Assembly: GCA_017407995.1 (NCBI GenBank)
Contig: JAFQVM010000016.1
Location: forward strand, 62,001 to 126,000
Direction: 5' to 3'
Length of the DNA: 64,000 bases
From: Clostridia bacterium
GTDB lineage: Bacteria; Bacillota; Clostridia; Oscillospirales; Acutalibacteraceae
Shown here piece by piece: positions 29,614-38,195 of this stretch. The notes under the pieces are model-generated. The model had not been told where the DNA came from, ran no database searches, and worked only from the letters and a program-made list of their open reading frames with translations. Within the stretch, counting starts at the first letter, position 1, and the number at the start of each line of letters is the position of its first letter. The translations under genes were made by a program, and so were the position numbers.

Positions 29614-30438
29614 ATGGCATTACCGGTAGCGTTACAGCTTTACAGCGTCAGAGACGAGCTTGAGGCTGATTTTGAGGGCACAATCAAGCTTGTCAAGGAG
29701 ATTGGCTATGATGGCGTTGAATTCGCAGGTCTTTATGACAGAAGCGCCGAAGAGGTTAAAAAGATACTCGATGAAGTAGGTCTTGTTCCTGTTTCGGCAC
29801 ACGTTCCGCTCGATGACCTTGTTGAGAATGCAGAGGGTCTTGTTGCTGAGTATAAGGCGATTGGCTGTGAGTATATAGCAGTTCCTTATCTTACGGAGGA
29901 GAGAAGACCCGGTACGGATGGCTTTGAACGTACTATTGAGGATATAAAGAAGATAGCAGACGTATGTAAAAGCCAAGGTATAAAGCTGCTCTATCATAAC
30001 CATGATTTTGAGTTTGAAAAGATTGGCGATGAATATGCGCTTGATATTCTCTATTCAGAGGTTTCAGCTGACCGACTTGAAACAGAGATAGACACCTGTT
30101 GGGTAGGCGTAGCTGGAGAAAATCCGTCTGAATATATTTTGAAGTACAGCGGTAGAGCACCCATTGTTCACCTTAAGGACTACTATACGAAAGATGAAGG
30201 AAAGCCTGAAAAACTTTATGACCTCATAGGCATTGACGACGGTGAGGAAGAAGAGGAAGAAGAAAGCATATTCAGACCTGTAGGGCATGGTGTTCAGGAT
30301 ATGCCCTCTATACTTGACGCTTCTGTAAAAGCCGGAGCAAAGTGGGTTGTTGTCGAACAGGATAAACCGGAAATTGGAGAAACGGCGGTAAATTCTGTTA
30401 AACTCAGCCGTGAGTATTTGAAAAAACTTGGTTGGTAA
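29614..30438 (+). CDS. AP-endonuclease-2/xylose-isomerase-like TIM-barrel protein (sugar phosphate isomerase/epimerase)
   Basis: 274 residues. LQLYSVRDELEADFEGTIKLVKEIGYDGVEFAG is the usual first strand and helix; metal ligands are expected at the Glu/His/Asp in LLYHNHDFEFEK, TEIDTCWVG and VHLKDYY. Such proteins isomerise or epimerise sugars or polyols such as inosose. An acidic run, GEEEEEEES near residues 210-218, inserts between the barrel's late strands and is unusual for the family. It precedes a GH13 gene, so a sugar substrate is likely. Confidence 0.82.
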   Translation: MALPVALQLYSVRDELEADFEGTIKLVKEIGYDGVEFAGLYDRSAEEVKKILDEVGLVPVSAHVPLDDLVENAEGLVAEYKAIGCEYIAVPYLTEERRPGTDGFERTIEDIKKIADVCKSQGIKLLYHNHDFEFEKIGDEYALDILYSEVSADRLETEIDTCWVGVAGENPSEYILKYSGRAPIVHLKDYYTKDEGKPEKLYDLIGIDDGEEEEEEESIFRPVGHGVQDMPSILDASVKAGAKWVVVEQDKPEIGETAVNSVKLSREYLKKLGW

Positions 30439-30461
30439 AAGATTTGTGAAAGGATGATAAT

Positions 30462-32144
30462 ATGAGCGAGATTAAAAAGCACTGGTACAAGGAGATGTCT
30501 GTATATCAGATATGGCCTCGTAGTTTCTGTGACGGAAACGGAGACGGTATAGGAGACCTTAAGGGTATCATATCAAAGCTTGATTACATAAAGAGCCTTG
30601 GTGTTGATGCTATTTGGTTTTCACCTCTTTATAAGTCTCCGCAGCACGACTATGGCTATGATATTGCTGATTACAAGTCAATAGCGCCCGAATACGGTAC
30701 ACTTGAAGAGTTCAAGGAGTTGCTTGACGCAGCACACAGTAAAGGTCTTAGGATTATTATGGACCTTGTTATAAACCACACTTCTAATGAGCATGAATGG
30801 TTTATTGAGAGTCAGAAAGGACACGATAATCCCTATCACGATTATTATTTCTGGCGCAAGGGTAAGAAGCCCAACGGCAAAAAGCCACCCAACAACTGGC
30901 TTTCAACTTTTGCAGGTCCCGGTTGGCACTATAACGAAAACCTTGATGAGTGGTATCTCACTCTTTTTGCAAAGGAACAGCCGGACCTTAATATGGATAA
31001 TCCCAAGGTTCGTGAAGAAATCAAGGATATCATCCGTTTCTGGCTTGATATGGGTGTTGACGGCTTCCGTGAGGATGTTATTACATTCATTTCAAAAAGA
31101 GAAGGTCTTCCTAACGGTTTCCCGATTCCGGTTGCCTGCGGTATGGAGCATTATAAATGCGGACCTCACCTTGACGAATATCTCAGAGAATTCAGAGCTG
31201 TTACCGATAATTATGATTGCATGACTGTTGGTGAAGCTCCTATGATGACACCAAAACTTGCTCTTCGTTTTATAAAAGAGGGTGCAGGTCAGACTCTCAA
31301 TATGATGTTTAACTTCCAGCATATGGAAGCGGATTCCTTTATGGTAAGCTGGATTCCTCTGCCGTTCAGTCTCAAGAAACTTAAGAATGCTTATGACAGA
31401 TGGCAGAAAAAGCTTTACGGCATAGCATGGAATGCAAACTATATCGAAAACCACGACCAGCCCAGAATCATCAGCCGTTACGGTAATGAGAAATTCAGAG
31501 TTGAGAGCGGCAAAATGCTTGCAACAATGTATATTTGCCAGAGCGGTACACCGTTTATTTATCAGGGTCAGGAAATCGGTATGACAAACATCAAGCTTGA
31601 CAGCGTTGATAAGTATACTGATACTCAGGTTAAGAGTACATACCAGCTCTTTAAGAAACTCGGCTTCTCTGATAAAACATTTATTAAGATAGCAAACCGT
31701 GCATCCCGTGACAATGCAAGAACTCCTGTTCAGTGGAGTGCTGAGAAGAATGCGGGCTTTACCACTGCAGATGAGCCTTGGTTCCACATTAACCCCAACT
31801 ATACCGATATAAATGTTGAGGCTGCTGAGAAGGATGAGAATTCACTTCTTAATTATTACCGCAAGCTTCTTAAGATGCGTAAAGAAAATCCGATAGTTAT
31901 TTACGGTGATTTCAAACAGCACTATAAGAGCAGCAGAAAACTGTTTGTATATGAGCGTAACTATGAGGGACAGAAGATGCTTGTCATCAACTCTTTCTCT
32001 GATAATAATGAGAAGTTTGCAGTACCGGGCGGCTTTGATATCAAGAACGCAGAACTCATGATATCAAACTATGATTGTCCTGACTCTCAGAGCGATAGCT
32101 TTGAACTCCGTCCTTATGAGTGCAGGGTATATCTTAAGAAGTAA
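30462..32144 (+). CDS. GH13 alpha-glucosidase (oligo-1,6-glucosidase type)
   Basis: 560 residues, the normal size for GH13 subfamily 31 and relatives. All four conserved regions are visible: DLVINHTS, GFREDVITF (nucleophile Asp), VGEAPM (acid/base Glu) and ENHDQPR (transition-state Asp). The N-terminus is KHWYKEMSVYQIWPRSF and there is no signal peptide, so it is cytoplasmic and hydrolyses imported isomalto- or malto-oligosaccharides. The pattern also fits trehalose-6-phosphate hydrolase or sucrose-type members; no PTS gene nearby supports that. Confidence 0.9.
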   Translation: MSEIKKHWYKEMSVYQIWPRSFCDGNGDGIGDLKGIISKLDYIKSLGVDAIWFSPLYKSPQHDYGYDIADYKSIAPEYGTLEEFKELLDAAHSKGLRIIMDLVINHTSNEHEWFIESQKGHDNPYHDYYFWRKGKKPNGKKPPNNWLSTFAGPGWHYNENLDEWYLTLFAKEQPDLNMDNPKVREEIKDIIRFWLDMGVDGFREDVITFISKREGLPNGFPIPVACGMEHYKCGPHLDEYLREFRAVTDNYDCMTVGEAPMMTPKLALRFIKEGAGQTLNMMFNFQHMEADSFMVSWIPLPFSLKKLKNAYDRWQKKLYGIAWNANYIENHDQPRIISRYGNEKFRVESGKMLATMYICQSGTPFIYQGQEIGMTNIKLDSVDKYTDTQVKSTYQLFKKLGFSDKTFIKIANRASRDNARTPVQWSAEKNAGFTTADEPWFHINPNYTDINVEAAEKDENSLLNYYRKLLKMRKENPIVIYGDFKQHYKSSRKLFVYERNYEGQKMLVINSFSDNNEKFAVPGGFDIKNAELMISNYDCPDSQSDSFELRPYECRVYLKK

Positions 32145-32262
32145 AGATGTCGTAAACTGTCTTATAAATGATTTTTTATAAAAATTTCCAAAAAGCACTT
32201 GAAATGTGACGAAAAATCACTTATAATGAGTTCACTTTCTTTCAACAGGGAGGCGAACTCAG

Positions 32263-32508
32263 GTGAAACAAGTGCGAATAGATTTAATCGAGCAGGATAT
32301 CGGCGGTAATACTGATAAAAGTACAAGGTTAACTTTTGGTATTTGTGTTACAGTCGAATATGAAGACGGACATATAAAATCACAAATGTATCCTGATATT
32401 TCATATTCAAAATCAAAAGTAGAGAAATTTATTTCTATGCTTGTCAGGAATGACGTGTCTCCTGTACATATCGAAGATATGATTGATGATTATTTCTATT
32501 CTGCTTAG
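32263..32508 (+). CDS. Small conserved-looking protein of unknown function
   Basis: 81 residues starting at a GTG (32263) behind GGGAGGCGA. The sequence is mixed alpha/beta, moderately acidic (DLIEQDIGGNTDKSTRLTFGI, then VEYEDGHIKSQMYPDISYS), with no membrane segment or Cys. It has its own terminator and a good ribosome site, which supports that it is expressed. I do not recognise it with confidence. Confidence 0.7.
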   Translation: MKQVRIDLIEQDIGGNTDKSTRLTFGICVTVEYEDGHIKSQMYPDISYSKSKVEKFISMLVRNDVSPVHIEDMIDDYFYSA

Positions 32509-32527
32509 TTTTCGACATATAAAAAGT

Positions 32528-32558
32528 AAAGCGGATGAGTTTATAACTCATCCGCTTT
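32528..32558 (+). terminator. Intrinsic terminator
   Basis: AAAGCGGATGAGT/ACTCATCCGCTTT perfect 13-bp stem with a 5-base loop, then TTGTTATTT. It separates the small gene from the helicase. Confidence 0.88.
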
Positions 32559-32592
32559 TGTTATTTGTGTAGAAATTTTTATAACTATGTGA

Positions 32593-32663
32593 TATAATCA
32601 AACGGTATCAAAAAGAAAGGAAAAGCTACACAACAAAATGGTTGTGTATGGTGTTTCTTAATG
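32593..32663 (+). promoter_or_regulatory. Helicase leader: -10 box, hairpin and 7-codon upstream ORF
   Basis: TATAAT (32593-32598) has only a weak -35. Downstream, ACACAAC (32628-32634) and GTTGTGT (32641-32647) form a perfect 7-bp hairpin whose loop contains an ATG at 32638. That ATG opens a 7-codon ORF (MVVYGVS) whose TAA (32659-32661) overlaps the helicase ATG (32661) as TAATG. The helicase itself lacks a strong ribosome site, so re-initiation after the short ORF is plausible. Confidence 0.45.
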
Positions 32664-35363
32664 AAAGATTTCAGAAATATCCGCTTTGACGGAAAATTCA
32701 GGGATTATCAGCAGGGGGTTTTGAACAGAGCCTCAAAGCATCTGCGTGACAAGAAAATACATATTGTTGCGGCACCCGGAAGCGGAAAGACTATTCTTGG
32801 ATTGGAGCTTATATGCAGACAAAAAAGTCCTGCGCTTGTTTTGTCTCCGAGCGTAACCATACGTCAGCAGTGGGGCGAGCGTTTTGCGGAGAAATTTTTA
32901 CCAAAGGGTGAAAATACAGCTGATTATGTTTCTTTTGATTTAAAGGCTCCGCAGTTGATTACTTCAATAACATACCAAGCACTTCATGCGGCAGTTACAA
33001 AGCAGACTTTGGAAGCGGAAGAATCTGCAGAAGAGGTGATGGCTGAACAAAGTGAGGATTTTTCGGATTTTAATATATTTGAGTTTATCCGTTCTATGGG
33101 TATAAAGACAATTTGTCTGGATGAAGCTCATCACCTTAAGAGCGAGTGGCAGAAGGCACTTGAACTGTTTATTTCAAAGATACAGTCGGATGTAACAGTA
33201 ATTTCGCTTACTGCAACACCTCCTTATGATACAACTCTGGGTGATTGGAACCGCTATATAACCTTGTGTGGCGAGATTGATGAAGAAATATTTGTGCCAC
33301 AGCTCGTGGCTCAAAAGACGCTTTGTCCGCATCAGGATTTCGTGTATTTCAGTTATCCGACGGCAGATGAAGCGGAGCTTTTGAGGCAGTATAAAATCAA
33401 GGGTGTGCGCACGGCAGAAGAAATCCTTAAGGGACAGCTTATGGATGATATCCTTGCTGCATCTGTGACTTGCAACAACGGTGCTAAGCTTGAGGAGATA
33501 GTTTTGCAAAATACAAAAAGCTATACTGCTCTGCTTGTCTGCGCTGAATATGCACAAAAGCAAGTTCCTGCGAAACTTTTAAAAATTGCGGGTTCATCAG
33601 GAGTTTTGCCTCAGTATAACATCCAGGATGCTCAGACGGCGTTTCAGTTTGTTATTGAAAATCCTGATTGTTTTTCTGAAGAAGTGTCAGAGAAATTAAG
33701 GTCAACACTCGCCGGTAACGGTCTTATAGATAAGAAAAAGGTCTGCCTTGTATCTGATGAAAAGTTAAACAGACAGCTTGCTTCTTCTACAGGAAAGCTT
33801 AGCGGAATAAATGATATAGTCCTTTCGGAAAAAAAGAATTTGGGCGATAAGCTTCGAATGCTGATTTTGACTGACTATATAAAACGTGACATGATGAAGT
33901 TAGTCGGAACAGATGAAGAGATAACAAGTATGGGCACAGTGCCAGTTTTTGAGTCTGTTCGCAGAGCGTGCGGTGATAAGGTGAAGCTTGCCATGCTTTC
34001 GGGAACGATAGTTGTAGTTCCGAATGAGTCCGTGGAAGAGATAGGAAAAATAGCAACTTCTATGGATGTCAATTTCAGGGTTAAGGAAGTGGCTCAAACA
34101 GCTTATTCTGAAATCGTATTCTCCGGTTCTAACAAAAACAAGGTGTCTGTTATTACAGCGGCGTTCCAAAAGGGACTTATTAATGTACTGATTGGCACAA
34201 AGTCTCTTCTGGGTGAAGGTTGGGACTCTCCGTGTATTAACTCGTTGATTCTTGCGAGTTTTGTAGGTTCTTTTGTCCTGTCTAATCAGATGAGAGGCAG
34301 AGCTATACGTACGGACCGCAATGACCCTGAGAAAGTGTCAAATATATGGCATCTTGTAACGGTAGAACCGATTGTCGAGGGCGAAAACGAAGAAGAAAAA
34401 CAGCTTTTTGAAAAGGTTCTTTGCAATGATTCATCTATATACAGTGACGACTTTGACACTTTGAAGAGGAGATTTAATGGTTTCTTGGCGCCGGCATATC
34501 ATTCTGAAATTGTCGAAAGCGGTATGGACAGAATTGATATAATCAATGCGCCGTTTGACAAGGCAGGCTTTGAAAATATCGACTCACAGATGCTGGCAAT
34601 TGCAGCGGACAGAAGAGGAATGGCAGACCACTGGATTAAATCGCTTCATGGCTCAAAGGTGCCGGAGGTTTTAGACGTGGTAGAAGTCAAAAAGCCGTCA
34701 GTTCCCAAAAAGTATACTTTTAATAATATGGTAAAAGAGGTCGCACTTTTTGTTGTATGGTTAATTCTGTTGATAGTTAAAATAAAGGTTGAGATTGACG
34801 GATTTTTGGGTGGACTTCTTTCGGTTGTATGGTTTGCTGCTTTTGCGGTTGTGACGTTTTTTGTAATAAAAGGACTCGTCCGAATATTGAATACCCGTAA
34901 TGCGGAAAAGATGATTTTGACGATTTCAAAATGTATATTTAAAACGCTTAAAGGTATGAAAGAGGTTGAGAGTACTGCTAAAAGCTTAGCGACGTTACCG
35001 GTTGCGCCTGATAAAAACAACGATATATATGTTATGCTGTCGGGTCCCACAGTCCATGAGAAGAAAGTGTTCTCAGCTGCGTTAAGCGAGATGCTTTCAG
35101 CGGTCGACAATCCGAGATATGTCATTGTTAAAAAGAACCGTTTTGGCATGGATTATTCTCACTGTTATGCGTGTCCCGCAATAATAGGAACTAAAAAAGA
35201 GAATGTTCAGCTTCTTACGAAACATCTTAAGAGTTCGATAGGGGAGTTTGAACTGTTCTATACAAAGAACGATGAGGGCAGAGCACACCTGCTTCGCTGC
35301 AGACAGAAATCATATATAAATGCAAGCGGAACAACAGTGGCGGTAAAGAAAGTAGCGAAATAA
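32661..35363 (+). CDS. Superfamily 2 DEAH-type helicase with C-terminal membrane segments
   Basis: 900 residues. Walker A APGSGKT is near residue 38, DEAH (CLDEAHHLKSEW) near 152, SLTATPP near 175, and the second RecA domain has GTKSLLGEGWDSPCINSLILASF and the arginine-finger motif QMRGRAIRTDR near 545. An unassigned insert (about 240-430) lies between the RecA domains. About residues 697-745 form two predicted transmembrane helices (VALFVVWLILLIVKI and LLSVVWFAAFAVVTFFVIKGL), followed by a roughly 150-residue soluble tail. A membrane-bound SF2 helicase is unusual. No nuclease, methylase or toxin domain is seen, and the gene stands alone between two terminators. Function unknown. Confidence 0.85.
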   Translation: MKDFRNIRFDGKFRDYQQGVLNRASKHLRDKKIHIVAAPGSGKTILGLELICRQKSPALVLSPSVTIRQQWGERFAEKFLPKGENTADYVSFDLKAPQLITSITYQALHAAVTKQTLEAEESAEEVMAEQSEDFSDFNIFEFIRSMGIKTICLDEAHHLKSEWQKALELFISKIQSDVTVISLTATPPYDTTLGDWNRYITLCGEIDEEIFVPQLVAQKTLCPHQDFVYFSYPTADEAELLRQYKIKGVRTAEEILKGQLMDDILAASVTCNNGAKLEEIVLQNTKSYTALLVCAEYAQKQVPAKLLKIAGSSGVLPQYNIQDAQTAFQFVIENPDCFSEEVSEKLRSTLAGNGLIDKKKVCLVSDEKLNRQLASSTGKLSGINDIVLSEKKNLGDKLRMLILTDYIKRDMMKLVGTDEEITSMGTVPVFESVRRACGDKVKLAMLSGTIVVVPNESVEEIGKIATSMDVNFRVKEVAQTAYSEIVFSGSNKNKVSVITAAFQKGLINVLIGTKSLLGEGWDSPCINSLILASFVGSFVLSNQMRGRAIRTDRNDPEKVSNIWHLVTVEPIVEGENEEEKQLFEKVLCNDSSIYSDDFDTLKRRFNGFLAPAYHSEIVESGMDRIDIINAPFDKAGFENIDSQMLAIAADRRGMADHWIKSLHGSKVPEVLDVVEVKKPSVPKKYTFNNMVKEVALFVVWLILLIVKIKVEIDGFLGGLLSVVWFAAFAVVTFFVIKGLVRILNTRNAEKMILTISKCIFKTLKGMKEVESTAKSLATLPVAPDKNNDIYVMLSGPTVHEKKVFSAALSEMLSAVDNPRYVIVKKNRFGMDYSHCYACPAIIGTKKENVQLLTKHLKSSIGEFELFYTKNDEGRAHLLRCRQKSYINASGTTVAVKKVAK

Positions 35364-35364
35364 T

Positions 35365-35397
35365 AAAAGGGTGGTGAGATTTCTCACCACCCTTTTT
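35365..35397. terminator. Bidirectional terminator
   Basis: AAAAGGGTGGTGAGA with its complement TCTCACCACCCTTTT (15-bp stem, tiny loop) plus a T-run; it separates the helicase from the convergent DUF4434 gene. Confidence 0.9.
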
Positions 35398-35406
35398 TCT
35401 TATATG

Positions 35407-36744
35407 TTAAATCTCAACTGTACTTGATGCGTTTCCCGCAGCATCATATGCGGTTATTGTATACACGGCATTTTTCGAGGGGTTGCTGTCTGTGTATTCG
35501 GTGTCCTCGAAGTATTCCACTCTTCCGAGGAACTTGCCGTCTTTACAAAGCCTGTAATATGCAACGCCGAAGTTATCCGTTGATGGTGCCCAGCTAAGGG
35601 TTACTGATTCATCAGTAGTTTCAGCCTTGAAATTTGTCGGAGCAGTTGGTGCTTTACTTTCGAGTACGTGACCGTTTGCTATGTAGTCGAGGTATGTATC
35701 ATGGAACATGGGGTCAACGTATGCGGGACTGTAATAGTGGTTGTATGAGAAACAGATGATGTTTTCAGCATATCTCGAGGCTATATCCATTTGCCAAGTG
35801 AAACGGTCTAACGTCGCAGTAACAGACTGCGTGTTTTCTGAAGGATACGGGGTCATAAGACCGCTTTGCCAGTTGTCGGGATTGTAGCTTGTGAAGTTTT
35901 CGCAGTTGGCCCAAAGACGAATATCCTTTCCGCTGAGTTTTACAGCCTGAGAATACATGCGCCAAACATTTATAAGGTTCTCTTCTAAAGTCCAGCCTGC
36001 GCCGACAGCATCCTGCGGACAGAGAATATCATGAGACCTGAAATCAACTTTTTTAATAAATGATGCCCATGTGAGTTTAGCGCCTTCTAAGCTGGGGACA
36101 GCGCCAAACTGAGTGAAGAACGGGCTTAAAAGCAGAGGACGGCTTTTGTCTGTTTCGTTAATGGCAGCAATGATTTCGTTTATTCCCTTTGCGAGCTTTG
36201 AAGAACTCAACTTCATAAGCGGACCGTTATTTATTTCCGGGGTAAAGTACCATCCATAGAAGTTATCGGGTGATATGGCGGTATATTTCTGATGAATTTC
36301 TTTTATCATCTTGGCGCAGACGCCGCAGAAATCCGAGTATTCATTTCCGAATCCTGCGCTTGTCCACCAGTTATCAAAAAGACCGAGCCCCACAAATATT
36401 TTTATATTATATCCGAAGCTGTTCTTTAATGCGGTTTCTATAACGTCAGTTGAGCTTTCTTGTGCGTTTGAGAGTACATCTAAATCTGAATCGTAATATA
36501 ACGACCAGCTACCGTCGGCAGATTTTGAAGCAACATCTTGGATTATAAGATATTCAATACCTGCTTCTTTCATGAGTTCAAACTCTTCTTGCCAGCGGTC
36601 ATCATCCCATGAGGAACTCATCCAGGACTGAATAAAGGTTCCGTTAAATTCCGGCTCACACTTTCGTTCTGGCAGCGGACAGATGATGAGTGCAATACAG
36701 GTGATGATTTCACAAATAGTTTTTACGATAGTTGCCATTTCCAT
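35407..36744 (-). CDS. DUF4434 TIM-barrel (glycosidase-like) protein with C-terminal fibronectin type III domain
   Basis: 445 residues. A hydrophobic N-terminus (about residues 4-24) looks like a signal peptide or anchor. The body begins NGTFIQSWMSSSWDDDRWQ and contains YLIIQDVASKS, typical of DUF4434, a TIM-barrel group thought to include glycoside hydrolases. The last roughly 90 residues (APTAPTNFKAE onwards) form one FN3 repeat. It is therefore probably exported and acts on or binds a polysaccharide. The ATG follows AAAAGGAG and is only about 20 bases after the terminator of the upstream gene. Confidence 0.8.
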   Translation of the reverse strand: MEMATIVKTICEIITCIALIICPLPERKCEPEFNGTFIQSWMSSSWDDDRWQEEFELMKEAGIEYLIIQDVASKSADGSWSLYYDSDLDVLSNAQESSTDVIETALKNSFGYNIKIFVGLGLFDNWWTSAGFGNEYSDFCGVCAKMIKEIHQKYTAISPDNFYGWYFTPEINNGPLMKLSSSKLAKGINEIIAAINETDKSRPLLLSPFFTQFGAVPSLEGAKLTWASFIKKVDFRSHDILCPQDAVGAGWTLEENLINVWRMYSQAVKLSGKDIRLWANCENFTSYNPDNWQSGLMTPYPSENTQSVTATLDRFTWQMDIASRYAENIICFSYNHYYSPAYVDPMFHDTYLDYIANGHVLESKAPTAPTNFKAETTDESVTLSWAPSTDNFGVAYYRLCKDGKFLGRVEYFEDTEYTDSNPSKNAVYTITAYDAAGNASSTVEI

Positions 36745-36763
36745 CTTCTCCTTTTATAAAAAA

Positions 36764-36783
36764 TCCCCCGAAATATCGGGGGG
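36764..36783 (-). terminator. Intrinsic terminator for the propeller-like gene
   Basis: On the minus strand CCCCCG and CGGGGG form a stem followed by ATTTTTTAT, immediately after the stop of the gene at 36788. Confidence 0.85.
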
Positions 36784-36787
36784 AAAG

Positions 36788-37474
36788 TTATAACTCATAT
36801 ACGCCTGATTCAAGCAAGACATATTCTCTGTTATAAATACGAAAATACTTGTAGACAGGTTCATCAAATTCACGGTAATCAGCTACGGCATATGTATCGT
36901 TTTCAACTTGAACCGTTCTGATTTTTCCGGAATCTCTGTTGCATATGTATATTTTTCCGAGTATTAGTGAAAGGCTTGTGGGGTATGAGAAAGCGCTTTG
37001 ATTTGAGCCGCCTATTCTGAGAAGAACACGTTCTTCTTCTATTGAATAGTTTATTATGGCATTTCTTTCAGGTACAACGCACCAAAGAGTTTTTTCATAT
37101 GCTACGGGACAGCAAACAGGGGAACCTTGGTAGGAAAGTTCAGTCTGCTGAAGTAAAGAGCCTTTTGGAGAAAAGATAGAGAATTTGCCTTCTCTGTCAA
37201 GTGTTACAACAAGATTGTTGAAGAATCTTGCGTGTTCAGAGAAAATAAATTCACCACTTTTGCCGAGACCGTCAGCAATCTGGTTACCGTTAGCGCCGAA
37301 TTTTAATTCTGCATATGTTCTTTTTGTTATAGGAGCGGATATACCTGTATCGCAGTCATACGAAAAAAAAGAAACTTTACAACTTCCGTTTTCAAGTTGT
37401 TTTCTTTCGGTATATACAAAGCCTTGGTCGTAAGGCGCAATATCAACAATATCAGCGTTCAAAATCTGCTGCAT
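36788..37474 (-). CDS. Hypothetical protein, possible beta-propeller fragment
   Basis: 228 residues from the ATG at 37474, preceded by TGGAGGTA. A longer frame runs upstream to 37633 but that part lies inside the 6S RNA candidate and reads as non-protein-like sequence, so it is rejected. Repeating strand-turn blocks such as VTLDREGKFSIFSPKGSL and YPTSLSLILGKIYICNRDSGKIRTV suggest about three to four beta-propeller blades. No signal peptide. Function unknown. Confidence 0.7.
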   Translation of the reverse strand: MQQILNADIVDIAPYDQGFVYTERKQLENGSCKVSFFSYDCDTGISAPITKRTYAELKFGANGNQIADGLGKSGEFIFSEHARFFNNLVVTLDREGKFSIFSPKGSLLQQTELSYQGSPVCCPVAYEKTLWCVVPERNAIINYSIEEERVLLRIGGSNQSAFSYPTSLSLILGKIYICNRDSGKIRTVQVENDTYAVADYREFDEPVYKYFRIYNREYVLLESGVYEL

Positions 37475-37524
37475 TGCATTACCTCCACATCTCACAGTCG
37501 CCACAGTCGACTTTATTTTAAAAT

Positions 37525-37712
37525 AAATGAAACCCCGCCAAGCCGGATACGGCAATAATAACCTGCCGAAAGCAGGTGGGTGCCGCCCAACGGTTTCACG
37601 CTCCCTTCGTCCGCATAAGCGGGAGGTCTGCAATTCACCGCCGGAGATAAGCTCCCTTGAAGTACGTGTTGGGTTAATATAAACCGTATTTCTCGTACAG
37701 GGCAGGGGGATT
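37525..37712 (-). ncRNA. ssrS: 6S RNA candidate
   Basis: Read on the minus strand, this roughly 190-nt stretch folds as a rod. The closing stem is CCCCUGCC/GGCGGGG (37701-37708 with 37533-37539). A second stem is AUACGG/CCGUAU (37684-37689 with 37547-37552). A central bubble follows with an A/U-rich 5' strand, and its 3' strand carries a small hairpin ACCUGC-UUUC-GGCAGGU (37561-37577). An apical stem CCCAAC/GUUGGG (37668-37673 with 37586-37591) leads to terminal hairpins. This is the layout of 6S RNA, the RNA that mimics an open promoter and sequesters sigma-A RNA polymerase. It starts right after the DUF1292 stop codon. A covariance-model hit was not run. Confidence 0.7.
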
Positions 37713-37713
37713 A

Positions 37714-38031
37714 TTATTTATCTTCCTCTTCGTCTATTGATTCATCATCAAAAAAGAGGTCACTTAATCTCTCTTCAAAATATTGAGCAACCTCATCGAA
37801 TTCACTTTCGTCCTCAATGGGAGCCAAATATGTTTCAGAATTCTCTTCGAAAACTTTGAGGATAATCACATCGCCGTCATCCTCAAGAACTTCTTCCGCC
37901 TCATCAAAAATGGGGAGAAGAGCGACATATCTGCCATCGTCGGTTTCGATGCGGTCGAGCTCCTCAAATATATGTTCTTTGCCTTCCTCGTCAACAACGC
38001 TGACTATATCGGGATTGTAATCTTTTTCCAT
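37714..38031 (-). CDS. DUF1292 (YrzB-like) acidic protein
   Basis: 105 residues, very acidic. The pattern PDIVSVVDEEGKEHIFEELDRIETDDGRYVAL followed by DVIILKVFEEN is typical of DUF1292, found across Firmicutes, often beside ruvX, which is absent here. Function unknown. Preceded by a TTGACT-17-TAAAAT promoter; the 6S RNA candidate follows within a few bases and may be processed from the same transcript. Confidence 0.88.
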   Translation of the reverse strand: MEKDYNPDIVSVVDEEGKEHIFEELDRIETDDGRYVALLPIFDEAEEVLEDDGDVIILKVFEENSETYLAPIEDESEFDEVAQYFEERLSDLFFDDESIDEEEDK

Positions 38032-38071
38032 AATATAACCTCGTAAATATAGGGAATTAATCTATGTTTTT

Positions 38072-38100
38072 ATTTTACCCGCAATTGATAAAATAGTCAA
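38072..38100 (-). promoter_or_regulatory. Sigma-A-type promoter for DUF1292 (and possibly 6S RNA)
   Basis: On the minus strand TTGACT (38095-38100), 17 bases, TAAAAT (38072-38077), about 40 bases before the DUF1292 ATG. Confidence 0.65.
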
Positions 38101-38195
38101 TAGAAAAAAGTGAGAGCAAAATATATTAAAAGCATGGAAAAATATAGAAAAAACAACAAATTAATAAAAAAAATAAAAAATGTTGAAAAAAACTA

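Noticed and set aside
32661..35363. Assignment of the helicase to a named phage-defence system
   Set aside because: No partner nuclease, methylase, protease or toxin gene is adjacent, flanking genes are metabolic and both sides carry terminators; a defence role is only one possibility.
37475..37633. 53-residue N-terminal extension of the propeller-like protein
   Set aside because: It begins at a TTG without a ribosome site inside the 6S RNA candidate, and its composition (Arg/Pro/Gly-rich) is unlike the rest of the protein.
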